Positions 39,942-49,189 of a DNA stretch of 64,000 nt are shown piece by piece (within the stretch, counting starts at the first letter, position 1; each line of letters opens with the position of its first letter). The notes under the pieces are model-generated. The model worked only from the letters and a program-made list of their open reading frames with translations, was not told where the DNA came from and searched no databases. Source of the DNA: Alienimonas californiensis (GTDB lineage: Bacteria > Planctomycetota > Planctomycetia > Planctomycetales > Planctomycetaceae); NCBI RefSeq assembly GCF_007743815.1, contig NZ_CP036265.1, forward strand, positions 5,153,823-5,217,822. Reading direction: 5' to 3'. The position numbers and the translations under genes are program-made.

Positions 39942-41276
39942 ATGAACCGCGCCCTCCCGTTCCTGTTCGCCCTCACCGCCGCCGCGACGGCTCCCGCCGG
40001 CGACTGGCCCGAGTTCCGCGGGCCGGACGCCCAAGGCCACGCCCCTGCCGACGAGACCGGCCTACCGGTCGAGTGGACCGAAACGAAGAACGTCGTTTGG
40101 GCGGTTGAGACCCCGCCGGGGTGGTCTTCGCCGGTGGTGGTCGGCGACCGCATCTACCTCACCGGGGCGTCCGAACCGGAGGACGGCCAGACGACGCTGT
40201 CCGCGCTGTGCCTGTCGACCGAGGACGGCGCGATCGTCTGGGAGACGCCGCTGTTCAAAAAATCGACCGCCGAGAGCAAGCACAAGAAAAACAGCTGGGC
40301 CAGTCCCACGCCGATCTTCGCCCGGCTCGCCGACGGCTCCGCGGAGGACGGCGCCCTGTTCGTGCACTTCGGCCCGAACGCCACCGCCCGACTCAAAGCG
40401 GACGACGGCACGGTCGTCTGGAAACGGACTGACATCGACTACCCGCCCGTCCACGGCGGCGGTCCCTCCCCGGCACTGGTGCCCAACGCGACCGGCGGAC
40501 CGGCCGGCGGGCCAATTCTGTTCATTCCCTGCGACGGCGGCGAGGACCCGTTCGTCATCGCCCTCGACGCCCTCTCCGGCGAGACCCGCTGGCGCAAGGA
40601 TCGCCCGGACGTGGGCGCAACGAAGACGTTCTCCTTCGCGACCCCGCTGGTGATCGACCCGGACGGCGACGGCCCGGCGGAGCAGCAGATCCTCAGCCCG
40701 GCGACGAACCAGATCGTCGCCTACGACCCCGCCGACGGTGAGGAACTGTGGGCCGTCCCCTACGAGGGCTTCAGCGTCACGCCCCGCCCGGTGACGGGTC
40801 ACGGGAAGGTGTTCCTCTCCACCAGTTTCATGCGGCCGACCGTGCTGGCGATCGACCTCGCCGAAGCCGCCGCCGCCGGTCCGCCGGGGGCCGACGGCCC
40901 CGTCGACGCCGCCGAGGACGCCGTCGCCTGGGACGTCTCCCGCGGCGGGCCGAATACCCCCAGCCCGCTGCTGATCGGCGACCTGCTGTACTTCGTCAGC
41001 GACAACGGCGTGGCCTCCTGCGTGGAGTCGGAGACCGGTGCGGTCGTCTGGACGGAGCGGCTGGGCGGGAACTTCTCCGCCTCGCCGATCTACGCCGACG
41101 GCCGCATCTACTGGCTGAACGAGGAGGGCGGCTGCACCGTCTCCGCCGTCGGTGAGGAGTACCGCGAGCTCGCCGTGAACGAACTCCCCGGCCGCACCCT
41201 CGCCTCCCCGGCCGTCAGCGGCGGGGCGATCTACCTGCGGACGGACGCCAAGCTGTACAAGCTGGCGACGCGGTGA
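39942..41276 (+). CDS. Exported PQQ-like beta-propeller repeat protein
   Basis: 444 residues. Signal peptide residues 1-19 (ALPFLFALTAAATAPAG). Begins GDWPEFRGPDAQGHA, the typical planctomycete propeller opening, with repeats such as IVAYDPADGEELWAV, VASCVESETGAVVWTERL and LKADDGTVVWKR. Paralogue of the 44689 gene and related to the propellers of the giant protein. Probably periplasmic; enzymatic activity is doubtful and no PQQ ligand can be named. Ends before a strong bidirectional terminator. Confidence 0.88.
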   Translation: MNRALPFLFALTAAATAPAGDWPEFRGPDAQGHAPADETGLPVEWTETKNVVWAVETPPGWSSPVVVGDRIYLTGASEPEDGQTTLSALCLSTEDGAIVWETPLFKKSTAESKHKKNSWASPTPIFARLADGSAEDGALFVHFGPNATARLKADDGTVVWKRTDIDYPPVHGGGPSPALVPNATGGPAGGPILFIPCDGGEDPFVIALDALSGETRWRKDRPDVGATKTFSFATPLVIDPDGDGPAEQQILSPATNQIVAYDPADGEELWAVPYEGFSVTPRPVTGHGKVFLSTSFMRPTVLAIDLAEAAAAGPPGADGPVDAAEDAVAWDVSRGGPNTPSPLLIGDLLYFVSDNGVASCVESETGAVVWTERLGGNFSASPIYADGRIYWLNEEGGCTVSAVGEEYRELAVNELPGRTLASPAVSGGAIYLRTDAKLYKLATR

Positions 41277-41366
41277 CGCCAAGAGGGAGAAAGTTCCGGA
41301 AGGCGTGACCCTCCGGAATTCGGTCACGGCAATTACCGTGCGGCGAAGAACGGCCCGCGCAGAAAG

Positions 41367-41396
41367 CGACCCGGACGCGATCGCGCGTCCGGGTCG
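41367..41396. terminator. Bidirectional hairpin terminator
   Basis: Perfect 13-bp stem (41367-41379 with 41384-41396), loop ATCG, between two convergent genes. A short A-run on one side gives a short U-run on the minus strand. Confidence 0.75.
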
Positions 41397-41422
41397 TTGG
41401 AAGGTCGACTCAAATCCGCGAA

Positions 41423-41725
41423 TCAGCTGCCGACGCCGAAGCCGGCGAGGATGCCGGCGAAGCGGTCGGGGGCGTGATCGCAGCAATCGTCGGTGTGCCA
41501 GAGCGGCAGGCCGGCGGCGTAGCGGGCGGCGAGAACCAGGACCTTGTCTTCGCTACCGGGCTTGGCTTCAGTCGGGCGGGACGGGTCGATGCCCATCGCC
41601 AGGAAGTCCGCCTCGTCCGTGAAGCCGTCACCGACGCCCTCCATCTCCTGGAAACCCTCCATGGGCAGATCGTCAACGGCCAGACCGTCGTCGGCGAAAG
41701 TGGGAGCGGAGAACTGCAGCGACAT
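41423..41725 (-). CDS. Small acidic hypothetical protein
   Basis: 100 residues, starting MSLQFSAPTFADDGLAVDDL. Strongly acidic (many Asp/Glu), ending LAGFGVGS; it contains TDDCCDHAP. No family recognised. The ATG at 41725 is chosen because the open frame upstream is Arg/Pro-rich and looks non-coding; GAGAAAAGAAA lies just before it as a weak ribosome site. A consensus promoter is about 370 nt upstream. A ribosomally made precursor or a small regulatory protein are both possible; neither is supported. Confidence 0.5.
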   Translation of the reverse strand: MSLQFSAPTFADDGLAVDDLPMEGFQEMEGVGDGFTDEADFLAMGIDPSRPTEAKPGSEDKVLVLAARYAAGLPLWHTDDCCDHAPDRFAGILAGFGVGS

Positions 41726-42316
41726 GAGCGGGTTTCTTTTCTCGTCGGGCCGATTTCCGCCGGGAGCGAGGCGTCCGGAGGCGGAGTCGGCGATCGTTAA
41801 GGCGAACCGGGAGCGGAGTCCCGGTGTCGAAGTCAGGAACGGTGGTGTGGAAGTGGGTGAGGCCCCGCCGCAAAAGCGAGCGAACCCGGCCGTCGGACGA
41901 CGGCGGGACGGACCGAGCGTTCCCCACTCTGCGGGCGAACGGCCGGACGGGCGGCGGGGTGGCGGAAGGAGCCCAGGCCGACGCATCGTGCAGGCCGATG
42001 AGCGGACTCCGCCGGCCGGGTCGCCGTCGTCCCTCCGTACCATGCGGGCGCACAGTGCGGGGGAACCGGGGGCGACCCGATAGGCCGGGGGGCTGATTCT
42101 CCGCCTGCGCTGCGTTGTGTCAACAAAATCTTGGCAGAACGGTGGTATTCGAGCCCTCCGACCGCCCTGTTTCTGGCCGAATCGGCAACGTCCCCAGGGT
42201 CGCGTTCAGCGATGCCCTGAAACGACGCCGATCCCCGCCCGGGCGCACACGAACTGCTCTTCATGCGGCAACCGAGGACAGGCCCGGTGCCGCCCGCCGC
42301 GGGCTCGGGCGGCGCC
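41726..42316. other. 590-bp spacer with one promoter candidate and no supported gene
   Basis: Between the small acidic protein gene and the sigma54 regulator. Open frames exist on both strands but have unnatural Arg/Pro/Gly composition. It holds a TTGACA-type minus-strand promoter at 42096-42123, so roughly 41726-42089 would be a long 5' leader. No other structure stood out. Confidence 0.6.
42096..42123 (-). promoter_or_regulatory. Promoter TTGACA-N16-GAGAAT reading towards the small acidic protein
   Basis: On the minus strand TTGACA (42118-42123, perfect), 16-bp spacer, GAGAAT (42096-42101, four of six). The transcript would begin near 42089. Confidence 0.45.
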
Positions 42317-44509
42317 TCAGGCGTCGGAACCGGGACGATCGACGCCGTACTTCTTCAGTTTGCGATCCAGGGTGCTGCGTTCGATTCCCAAAATCGACGC
42401 CGCGCGCGACTTGTTCCAGCCGGTGTGCGTCAGCGTGGCGAGGACGTGCTCCCGCTCCAGGACCTCCAGGGAGACGGAGCGATAGCCGCGGCGGCCCGTC
42501 GGTCCCCCGTCCGCGGCGGCGTCGCCCCCGCCCGGGGCGGCCGGCGGGGCGTAGGCGGTCAGCCGCAGATCCTCCGGCTCGACCAGATCGCCGCGGCAGA
42601 GGGCCACCGCCCGCTCCACGGCGTTCTTCAGCTCCCGTACGTTGCCGGGCCAGCGGTACTCCGTCAGCAACTCCGCCGCGTCCTCGCTGAAGCCGGCGAT
42701 CGCCCGGCCGGCCCGGGCGGCGCTGACCTTCAGGAAGCGCTCCGCCAGCAGCGGGACGTCCTCCAGCCGGTTCCGCAGCGGCTCGACGGTCAGCACGACG
42801 ACGTGCAGCCGGAAATAGAGGTCCTGCCGGAAGGCCCCCTTCTCCACCGCCGCTTCCAGGTCGCGGTTGGTGGCGGCGACGACCCGCACGTCGCAGCGGA
42901 TCGGCTCCCGCCCGCCGACCCGCTCGAAGGCGTGGCCCTCCAGCGCCCGCAGGAACTTCGCCTGGATCGCGGGGCTCATCTCGCCGACTTCGTCCAGAAA
43001 CAGTGTGCCCCCGTCGGCCGCCTCGAACTTGCCCACCGTCCGGGCCGTGGCGCCGGTGAAGGCGCCCTTCTCGTGCCCAAACAGTTCGCTTTCCAGCAGC
43101 GACTCGCTGAGCGCCGCGCAGTTCATCGTCACCAGCGGCCCGGAGGCCCGACGGCTGTGGCGGTGCAGCGCCCGGGCGACCAGTTCCTTGCCCACGCCGC
43201 TCTCCCCGCGGATCAGCACGGTGGCGTCGGTGGGGGCGATGCGGCGGACGTCCTCCCGCAGCGACCGGGTGGGGCCGCTCTCGCCGATCATCTCCCCGCC
43301 GCCGGGTCCGTCGCTGTCCAGCAGGGACCGCCGCAGCGTGGCGTTGATCCGCTCCGCCTTCGACAGCCCCGCGGCCAGCGATTCGGTCCGCTTCGCCAGC
43401 TCTTCCCGGTCGTGGGCGAGGTCGTCGCGGTCCCGCAGGTTCGCCAACGCCAGGGCGAGCTGATCCGCCACGGCGAGGGTGAAATCCAGATCGCCGGAGT
43501 CCAGCGGGTTCCCCGGGTCCGACGAATACAGGTGCACCAGGCCGGCGATGCGGCTCGACGCCCCCTCCTCGGGAGCGGCGCCGTGGGTGACTTCGGCGGC
43601 CGGACGGAGCGGGGCGCAGATCAGGCTCTCGGCCCGCAGCCGGCCGAGGCTGTCGCGGCCGGCGAGGCGGTCGTCGTCGTCCACGTCCTCCGCCAGCACC
43701 GCCTCCCCGCCGGCCAGCACCGCCCGGGAGAGGCTTTCGCTGACCAACCGGTACGGCCCGTCGGTGCGGGCCCGGTGGGCGACGAGGCTCAGCCGGCGGG
43801 CCGTGCGGGCGGCCCGGCGCTGGGCGTCCGGGTCCTCGGACTCCGCGGCGGCGTCGGACTCCTCCCCGACGAGCAGCAGGACCGCGGCAATGTCCGCGGG
43901 GGTGTGATCCAGCAGCACGTCGAGCGCCGCCGCGCCGGCCGCGGCGGCGTCCGGGGCGGAGCCGAGGGCCAGCGCCAGGCGGTACAACGTCGCCGCCCGC
44001 CGATCGCCGGCAGCCGGCCCGTCCGGCGACCGACCCGACAGCCGGGTGTCCCGCCGGCGGGCGAGAATCTTCGGCTCCTCCCCCGCCCCGCGGGCCGCCG
44101 CGGGCAGGGCTCCGCCGCGGGTTTCGCCCTCCAGACCGTCCTCCTCCTCTTCCGGCAGGGGGGCGGCGGGGTCGTGGGTGAAGACCAGGCAGCTTTCGCC
44201 GACGGTCAGTTCGTCCCCCTCCGCCAACGGCCGGGGGGCGTTCGGGGGGACGGCCTCGCCGTTCACCGCGGTGCCGTTGCGGCTGTCGAGGTCGCGGACG
44301 TGCCAACGCCCCGCCCCCTCGCCGGAGGTCGGCACGAACACTTCGGCGTGCCGCCGGCTGGCCCGTTCGTCGGCGAGGGTGACGCGGCAATCCGTGGCCC
44401 GCCCGACGGTCGTGGACGTCGCCGGATCCAGCCGGTACAGGTCCCGCCAGCCGGCCCCGCCGCGGGTCGCGAGGTAGGCGGTCGGCGGTCGAGACGGGGC
44501 GGCGCTCAT
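42317..44509 (-). CDS. FHA-GAF-AAA+ sigma54-dependent transcriptional activator
   Basis: 730 residues. The N-terminal FHA phosphothreonine-binding domain has [25 protein letters not shown] and [12 protein letters not shown] (read as [21 protein letters not shown]). A GAF sensor spans about 175-365. The AAA+ motor (about 405-640) has Walker [17 protein letters not shown], the sigma54-contact loop [11 protein letters not shown], Walker [13 protein letters not shown] and AATNRDLE. A Fis-type helix-turn-helix closes the protein ([20 protein letters not shown]). It activates RpoN promoters in response to phosphorylation or a GAF ligand. Start ATG 44509, preceded by a 7-nt-spaced TAGACT. Confidence 0.94.
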   Translation of the reverse strand: MSAAPSRPPTAYLATRGGAGWRDLYRLDPATSTTVGRATDCRVTLADERASRRHAEVFVPTSGEGAGRWHVRDLDSRNGTAVNGEAVPPNAPRPLAEGDELTVGESCLVFTHDPAAPLPEEEEDGLEGETRGGALPAAARGAGEEPKILARRRDTRLSGRSPDGPAAGDRRAATLYRLALALGSAPDAAAAGAAALDVLLDHTPADIAAVLLLVGEESDAAAESEDPDAQRRAARTARRLSLVAHRARTDGPYRLVSESLSRAVLAGGEAVLAEDVDDDDRLAGRDSLGRLRAESLICAPLRPAAEVTHGAAPEEGASSRIAGLVHLYSSDPGNPLDSGDLDFTLAVADQLALALANLRDRDDLAHDREELAKRTESLAAGLSKAERINATLRRSLLDSDGPGGGEMIGESGPTRSLREDVRRIAPTDATVLIRGESGVGKELVARALHRHSRRASGPLVTMNCAALSESLLESELFGHEKGAFTGATARTVGKFEAADGGTLFLDEVGEMSPAIQAKFLRALEGHAFERVGGREPIRCDVRVVAATNRDLEAAVEKGAFRQDLYFRLHVVVLTVEPLRNRLEDVPLLAERFLKVSAARAGRAIAGFSEDAAELLTEYRWPGNVRELKNAVERAVALCRGDLVEPEDLRLTAYAPPAAPGGGDAAADGGPTGRRGYRSVSLEVLEREHVLATLTHTGWNKSRAASILGIERSTLDRKLKKYGVDRPGSDA

Positions 44510-44516
44510 CGCCGGC

Positions 44517-44522
44517 AGTCTA
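44517..44522 (-). promoter_or_regulatory. -10-like TAGACT seven nt before the sigma54 activator start
   Basis: GATAGACT, then GCCGGCG, then ATG on the minus strand. Predicts a leaderless transcript. Confidence 0.5.
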
Positions 44523-44688
44523 TCGCCCGGCCGCGGACGGTTCCCCCGGTCGCGGGGGGTTCGCCCGCCGCACGCCGCCCGCCTCCGCCCGGGCTCTCGC
44601 ATCTGCCCGAGCAGTTGCGAACGGAGCGGGCCGCGAAGATGGTGCACCGTCCCGTTTTCCGCCCGCCCTGTTCCCGGACCGCCCGCCC

Positions 44689-45984
44689 GTGCTCGCCGCC
44701 CCCCTGCTGCTCGCGGCTCTCGCCTGCGTCGCGCCCGCCGACGTTCCCGCCGACGTCCGCCCGGTCGACGCCGATCAGTGGGCGCGGTTCCGCGGGCCGG
44801 ACGGCGCCGGCGTCGCCGCGGGGACGTTCCCGGACACGTTCACCCAGGCCGATTTCGCCTGGACGACGCCGCTGCGGGGCACGGGGGTCTCCAGCCCCGC
44901 GGTCTGGGGCGACGCCGTCTTCGTCACCGCCGGCGACGGCGGCAAGCGGCTGCTCTATCGCGTCGACGCCGCCACCGGGCAGGTCGTGTGGGTGAAGGAC
45001 GTGACCGTGAACCCCGACGGCCCGCCGGCCGAGCCCAGCCTGCACGCCAAGAACGATCCCGCCTCCGCCACGCCCGCCGCGGACGCCTCGCGGGTGTTCG
45101 CGCTGTTCTCCGACGGGGAGCGGATCGTCCTCAGCGCCTTCACCCACGCCGGCGAGCCGCTGTGGCGTCGGGACCTCGGCCCCTTCAACGGGCAGCACGG
45201 GCACGGCACCAGCCCGGTGCGAGTGGACGTGCCGGCTGAGGACGCCGCCGGGGCGGGCGCCGTGCGGGAGTTGCTCGTGCTGACGAACGATCAGGACGAG
45301 GAAGGCGGCGTGCTGGCGCTGGACGCCCGGACCGGAGAGCCCGTCTGGACCGCCGCCCGGGACAGCCGCGAAGTCGCCTACGCGACTCCCGTCGTGCTGC
45401 GGCGGCCGGGCCAGCCCTTGGCGCTGCTGACCGCCAGCGGGGCCGCCGGCATCGTGGCCCTCGACGCCGCCACCGGGGCCGAGTTGTGGCGCACCGGCGA
45501 GTTCCCCGCCCGCGTGGTCGCCTCCCCGGTGATCGCAGGCGGCAAGGCGTGGGCCCAGTGCGGCTCCGGCGGGGCCGGCAAACTGCTGATCGGCGCCGAC
45601 CTCGCCACCGGCGACGTGCAGGTCGAACACACCCGCTCCCTGCCCTACGTCCCCACGCCGGTCGCCGCGAACGGCCTGCTGTTCCTCTGGGGCGACCGCG
45701 GCGTCGTCACTGCCCTGAACGCAGCCGACGGCGAGGTCGTCTGGGCGGAGCGGGTCGGCGGGAACTACAGCGGCTCCCCGATCGTGATCGGCGACAAGCT
45801 CGTCTGCGTGACCGAGGAAGGCGTGGTTACCGTCCTCGCCGCCGACGACGAGTACCGCCTGCTCGGCAAGACGGAACTGGGCGTCGCCAGCAGCGCCACG
45901 CCGGCGGTGTCCGGCGGGCGGGTCGTTTTCCGCTTGGAGGATCGTCTCGTCTGTCTGCCGCTGAGCCCCGCCCCCGCCCGCTGA
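44689..45984 (+). CDS. Exported PQQ-like beta-propeller repeat protein (second copy)
   Basis: 431 residues from GTG at 44689. Signal peptide residues 1-17 ([17 protein letters not shown]). [16 protein letters not shown] opens the mature domain; repeats include [47 protein letters not shown] and [25 protein letters not shown]. It shares the layout of the 39942 protein and probably sits in the periplasm. It diverges from the sigma54 activator with a 179-bp spacer. Confidence 0.87.
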   Translation: MLAAPLLLAALACVAPADVPADVRPVDADQWARFRGPDGAGVAAGTFPDTFTQADFAWTTPLRGTGVSSPAVWGDAVFVTAGDGGKRLLYRVDAATGQVVWVKDVTVNPDGPPAEPSLHAKNDPASATPAADASRVFALFSDGERIVLSAFTHAGEPLWRRDLGPFNGQHGHGTSPVRVDVPAEDAAGAGAVRELLVLTNDQDEEGGVLALDARTGEPVWTAARDSREVAYATPVVLRRPGQPLALLTASGAAGIVALDAATGAELWRTGEFPARVVASPVIAGGKAWAQCGSGGAGKLLIGADLATGDVQVEHTRSLPYVPTPVAANGLLFLWGDRGVVTALNAADGEVVWAERVGGNYSGSPIVIGDKLVCVTEEGVVTVLAADDEYRLLGKTELGVASSATPAVSGGRVVFRLEDRLVCLPLSPAPAR

Positions 45985-46016
45985 ACCTGTCCGCTGAACC
46001 GGGGCGTCGGACGCGG

Positions 46017-46022
46017 TACGCT
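46017..46022 (+). promoter_or_regulatory. -10-like TACGCT upstream of the zinc-ribbon gene
   Basis: GGTACGCT, identical to the hexamer before the 39942 gene but 37 nt from the ATG, giving a leader of about 30 nt. Confidence 0.35.
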
Positions 46023-46059
46023 GACGAGTTTCAATCGAATGTCCGACGGGTGAAGACCG

Positions 46060-46488
46060 ATGCCGGCTTGGAAGGGGGGACCGTGCCCCGGATGCAGCGA
46101 GGAGGTTCCGCCGAAGGTCTTACGGTGCCCGACCTGCCGGACGCTGCTGGACCCGGACCTGTCCGCCCATGAGTTCGACCCGCCGGAGTTCGCCCCGCTC
46201 GCCGAGGTGGACGGCCCGGCGATCGTCCGGCCCAAGGCGGAACGCACCCGCTGCCCGGGGTGCGGCGAGGAACTGCGAATCGCCACGAAGTACGCCGGCG
46301 TCCCGGTCGCCTGCAAGAAGTGCGGCGAACCGATGACCGCCGGCGACGCCGAGCGCCGCGTCGCCCTCCTGGCGGACTGCCCGCACTGCCTGAAGGAGAT
46401 TCGCGTGGGCATGAAGTACGTCGGCCAACTCGTCGGCTGCAAGCTCTGCGGCGGGGAGCTGATGGTCGCCGAACGCGGCGTTTCGTAG
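46060..46488 (+). CDS. Zinc-ribbon protein with repeated CxxC knuckles
   Basis: 142 residues. Three cysteine units: CPGCSEE/CPTC near the N-terminus, CPGCGEEL/CKKCGEP in the middle, CPHCLKEI/CKLCGGEL at the end. The second and third units are similar (IATKYAGVPVACKKCGEP and VGMKYVGQLVGCKLCGGE), pointing to internal duplication. Likely binds three zinc ions; nucleic-acid or protein binding is possible but unproved. Such ribbons are common fused to other domains in planctomycetes; here it is stand-alone. Confidence 0.75.
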   Translation: MPAWKGGPCPGCSEEVPPKVLRCPTCRTLLDPDLSAHEFDPPEFAPLAEVDGPAIVRPKAERTRCPGCGEELRIATKYAGVPVACKKCGEPMTAGDAERRVALLADCPHCLKEIRVGMKYVGQLVGCKLCGGELMVAERGVS

Positions 46489-46562
46489 CGGTGTCAGGCG
46501 GGGGTTCAGGCGCCCCCCGACCGGACGCCGCTCGCCTCGCTCTCCACCAATCCTATCAGCCC

Positions 46563-47072
46563 ATGCCCGGCCCAGAGTTTCCGATCGGCCCGTTCCGGCT
46601 CGATCCCGCCGAACCCCGCGCCTCCCTCATCGAGACGATCGCGGCGGCCCCCGCCCGGCTCGCCGGCGCCGTCGAGCGGCTGCCGGACGACCGACTCGAT
46701 CAGCCCTATCGAAACTGGACAGCCCGCCAGATCGTGCACCACTTGGCGGACAGCCACATGCACAGCGTGATCCGCTTCAAGTGGGCCCTGACCGAGGAGC
46801 GGCCGACGATCAAAGCCTATGACGAACGGGCGTGGGCCGCGTTGGCGGATTCTCGAGACGGCGACGTCGCGGATTCGCTCGCCCTGCTCGCGGCGCTCCA
46901 CGCCCGGTGGACGACCCTGCTGCGGTCGATGACGGAGGCGCAGTTCGAACGCACATTCGATCACCCGGAGAGCGGCGAGACGGTGCGACTGGCGGACGCC
47001 CTCGCCTACTACGCCTGGCACGGCCGCCACCACACCGCCCAAATCGAGTGGCTCGCCGCCCGTCCCGCCTGA
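46563..47072 (+). CDS. DinB/YfiT-like metal-dependent hydrolase
   Basis: 169 residues. Four-helix bundle with metal motif TARQIVHHLADSHMHS and the C-terminal YYAWHGRHHTAQIEWL; His residues near 65 and 156-160 match the YfiT/BstA triad. This family includes bacillithiol S-transferases and related thiol transferases; the exact activity here is unknown. The ATG at 46563 is used; the longer upstream frame is antisense-type noise within the zinc-ribbon gene. A 53-bp repeat begins 7 nt after its stop. Confidence 0.82.
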   Translation: MPGPEFPIGPFRLDPAEPRASLIETIAAAPARLAGAVERLPDDRLDQPYRNWTARQIVHHLADSHMHSVIRFKWALTEERPTIKAYDERAWAALADSRDGDVADSLALLAALHARWTTLLRSMTEAQFERTFDHPESGETVRLADALAYYAWHGRHHTAQIEWLAARPA

Positions 47073-47079
47073 CGCAGGT

Positions 47080-47132
47080 TCCAGGAGAGCGTGGCGTCGC
47101 TGAGTGAGCCCGAAGCGCACGCTTCGGCAGTG
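47080..47132 (+). repeat. 53-bp 3'-end repeat, copy 1
   Basis: Starts TCCAGGAGAGCGTGGCGTCG, 7 nt after the DinB-like stop. Matches copy 2 (57060-57008, minus strand) at 50 of 53 positions. Both copies lie in the sense direction after their host gene. Confidence 0.85.
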
Positions 47133-47185
47133 TTGTCACGAGGGGACGGCTGCGCCGACGGCCGGAGCTTGCGCTTCGGGCTCAC
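47104..47185. repeat. 16-bp inverted repeat overlapping 53-bp repeat copy 1
   Basis: GTGAGCCCGAAGCGCA (47104-47119) pairs perfectly with 47170-47185. It lies between the DinB-like gene and the convergent pheS end, so it may end both transcripts. Confidence 0.7.
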
Positions 47186-47212
47186 AACCCTGTCGCGGAC
47201 GACGGGTCGGGT

Positions 47213-48262
47213 TCAGCCAAACTGCTTGAGGAACCGCACGTCGTTTTCGGTCAGCAGGCGGATGTCGCTGATGCCGTGCCGCATCATGCAGAAGCGTTCC
47301 ATCCCGAAACCGAACGCGAAGCCGCTGACCTTCTCCGGGTCGTAGCCCACCGCTTGCAGTACGTTCGGGTCGATCATCCCGGCGCCGCCCAACTCCAGCC
47401 AGCGGCCCTCCGCCCCGCCGTCGCCAGTGCCGGCGCCGTGCCAGAGGGCGTCGGCTTCGACGCTGGGCTCGGTGAAGGGGAAGAAGCTCGGTCGGAACCG
47501 GACCTTCGTCCCCTCGCCCAGATAGGCCCGGCAGAACAGCGTCAGCACCGTCTTGAGGTGGGCCATCGTCACGCCCTCGCCGACCATCAGGCCCTCCATC
47601 TGGTGGAACTGGCAGTGGTGCGTGGCGTCGATGGTGTCCGGCCGGTAGACGCGGCCGATAGAGATCACCCGCACCGGCGGCGGGTTCTGCTCCATCACGC
47701 GGATCTGCACCGTGCTGGTCTGCGAACGCAACAGCAGCGGCCCCTCGCCCTTCCCGACCGACGCCGCGGACAGGTAGAAGTTCTCCAGCGGGTCTCGGGC
47801 GGGGTGGTCGTCCGGGATGTTGAGGGCGTTGAAATTGTGCCGCTCGTCCTCCACCTCCGGCCCCTCGACCGCGGCGAAACCGAGGCGGCCGAGGATCGTC
47901 TTGAACTCCGCGATCGTGCGGGTCAACGGATGCACCGCCCCCACGGCGTGCGGCGCCCGGCCGGGCAGCGTCACGTCCAGGGCGTCCGCGGCGGGGCCGC
48001 CGTCGACGGATTCCAGCTCCGCCTGCCGCGCGTCGAGCGCGGACTGCACCCGCGTCTTCACCTCGTTGAACGCCTTGCCGACGGCCGGCTTGTCCTCCTT
48101 CGGCACGGAACCGAGGGACTTTTGCAGGTCGCGTAGGCGGCCCTGTTTCTTACCGAGAAACTCGATGCGAGCGGCTTCGAGATCCTCCGGCGTCGCTGCG
48201 GCGGCGAGGGCGGCGGTGGCTTCGCGCTCGTAATCGGCGAACGCGGCAGTCGGGTCGGGCAT
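47213..48262 (-). CDS. pheS: Phenylalanyl-tRNA synthetase alpha subunit
   Basis: Charges tRNA-Phe as an alpha2-beta2 enzyme. 349 residues. N-terminal coiled coil ([19 protein letters not shown]), then class II motifs: [55 protein letters not shown] (motif 2) and [20 protein letters not shown] (motif 3). Final gene of infC-rpmI-rplT-pheS; pheT does not follow, since the strand ends in a repeat and convergent dinB-like gene, so the beta subunit is encoded elsewhere. Confidence 0.97.
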   Translation of the reverse strand: MPDPTAAFADYEREATAALAAAATPEDLEAARIEFLGKKQGRLRDLQKSLGSVPKEDKPAVGKAFNEVKTRVQSALDARQAELESVDGGPAADALDVTLPGRAPHAVGAVHPLTRTIAEFKTILGRLGFAAVEGPEVEDERHNFNALNIPDDHPARDPLENFYLSAASVGKGEGPLLLRSQTSTVQIRVMEQNPPPVRVISIGRVYRPDTIDATHHCQFHQMEGLMVGEGVTMAHLKTVLTLFCRAYLGEGTKVRFRPSFFPFTEPSVEADALWHGAGTGDGGAEGRWLELGGAGMIDPNVLQAVGYDPEKVSGFAFGFGMERFCMMRHGISDIRLLTENDVRFLKQFG

Positions 48263-48288
48263 GGGAGAAGCTCCAACTACCTAGAAAT

Positions 48289-48365
48289 CAAGAACCAAAG
48301 CGGACGGACGAGGGCATCAAGCTCCGCGACCCCGGTTTGGTTCTTGAGTTCTTGGTCCTTGATGC
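48289..48365 (-). promoter_or_regulatory. Structured rplT-pheS spacer with two mutually exclusive pairings
   Basis: On the minus strand, in order: A GCATCAAG (48365-48358), B CAAGAACCAAA (48346-48336), C CTTGATGC (48321-48314), D TTTGGTTCTTG (48299-48289). A pairs with C (8 bp) and B with D (11 bp), so the helices interlock as a pseudoknot or switch. D can also pair with sequence at A with one mismatch. No leader peptide with Phe codons is seen. Confidence 0.5.
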
Positions 48366-48372
48366 TTTGCGC

Positions 48373-48738
48373 CTACGCCGCGGTCGCGGGGATCGCGCCC
48401 TTGGCCTGCTCGAAGACTTCGTCGAAGACGGCCGGTTCGTGGATCGCCAGCTCGGAGAGCGTCTTGCGGTCCAGTTCGATGCCCGCGTGCTTCAGGCCGT
48501 AGATGAACTCGCTGTACCGCAGGCCGCGGGCGCGGCAGGCGGCGGACAGGCGGGTGATCCAGAGGCGGCGGAAGACCCGCTTCTTCGTTTTCCGGTCCCG
48601 GTAGGCGTAGGCCCGGGCGCGGATAATCGTTTCCTTCATCGTCCGCAGCAGCTTGCTGCGACCGCCGACGTAGCCGCGGGCCTCACGGAAGAGGCGGTTC
48701 TTCTTCTTGTTCCGGGCGGACCCGATACGGACGCGCAT
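48373..48738 (-). CDS. rplT: 50S ribosomal protein L20
   Basis: 121 residues. Basic N-terminal helix [23 protein letters not shown] (segment [14 protein letters not shown]) and globular C-terminal part [22 protein letters not shown], all typical. L20 starts 50S assembly and, in other bacteria, represses its own operon by binding the mRNA. Third gene of the infC operon. Confidence 0.97.
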   Translation of the reverse strand: MRVRIGSARNKKKNRLFREARGYVGGRSKLLRTMKETIIRARAYAYRDRKTKKRVFRRLWITRLSAACRARGLRYSEFIYGLKHAGIELDRKTLSELAIHEPAVFDEVFEQAKGAIPATAA

Positions 48739-48855
48739 TGCAGTTCGACGGTTGTGCGGAACCCGGGGCGGCCGATGGCCGACTTACGCCCGATGCCCCA
48801 GCGAGGGAAAAGAAAACAGGTTCGCCGCTCGCGTCAGACGAGCTGCGGACGACGA

Positions 48856-49056
48856 CTACTGACCGGGGGCGATGGCCGCGGCGATCTTCTTCGCCATCGT
48901 GCCAGAGATGATGCCCTCGGTCCGCAGCTGCCGTTTGCGGCTCGCCGACTTGCTGGACAGCTTGTGCCCGCGGTTGGCGCTGCGGTGGGTGGCTTTGCCG
49001 GAAGCGGTAATCTTGAACCGCTTCTTCATGCCCTTGTGGGTCTTTTGCTTGGGCAT
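48856..49056 (-). CDS. rpmI: 50S ribosomal protein L35
   Basis: 66 residues. [20 protein letters not shown] is the family start, followed by [20 protein letters not shown]. It lies between infC (133 bp) and rplT (117 bp). Confidence 0.96.
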   Translation of the reverse strand: MPKQKTHKGMKKRFKITASGKATHRSANRGHKLSSKSASRKRQLRTEGIISGTMAKKIAAAIAPGQ

Positions 49057-49189
49057 CTCAGTGCGGCGGGCTGACGGGGCTCTTGCGGAAAACGGGGGGT
49101 CGGGAACGGTAGCGACGAACCGGCGGGCGGTCCAGTCCGAGACGTTCGATCACACGGAGGTCCTGCAGGGCCTCCGCGTTAGGCGGGAA

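Noticed and set aside
42131-42150. TTGGCAGAACGGTGGTA as a sigma54 promoter
   Set aside because: The GG is present, but the GC at the correct 10-bp spacing is missing; it reads GG instead. No downstream gene at a suitable distance.
48289-48365. pheM-like leader peptide upstream of pheS
   Set aside because: No short open frame with clustered Phe codons; only alternative RNA pairings are supported.
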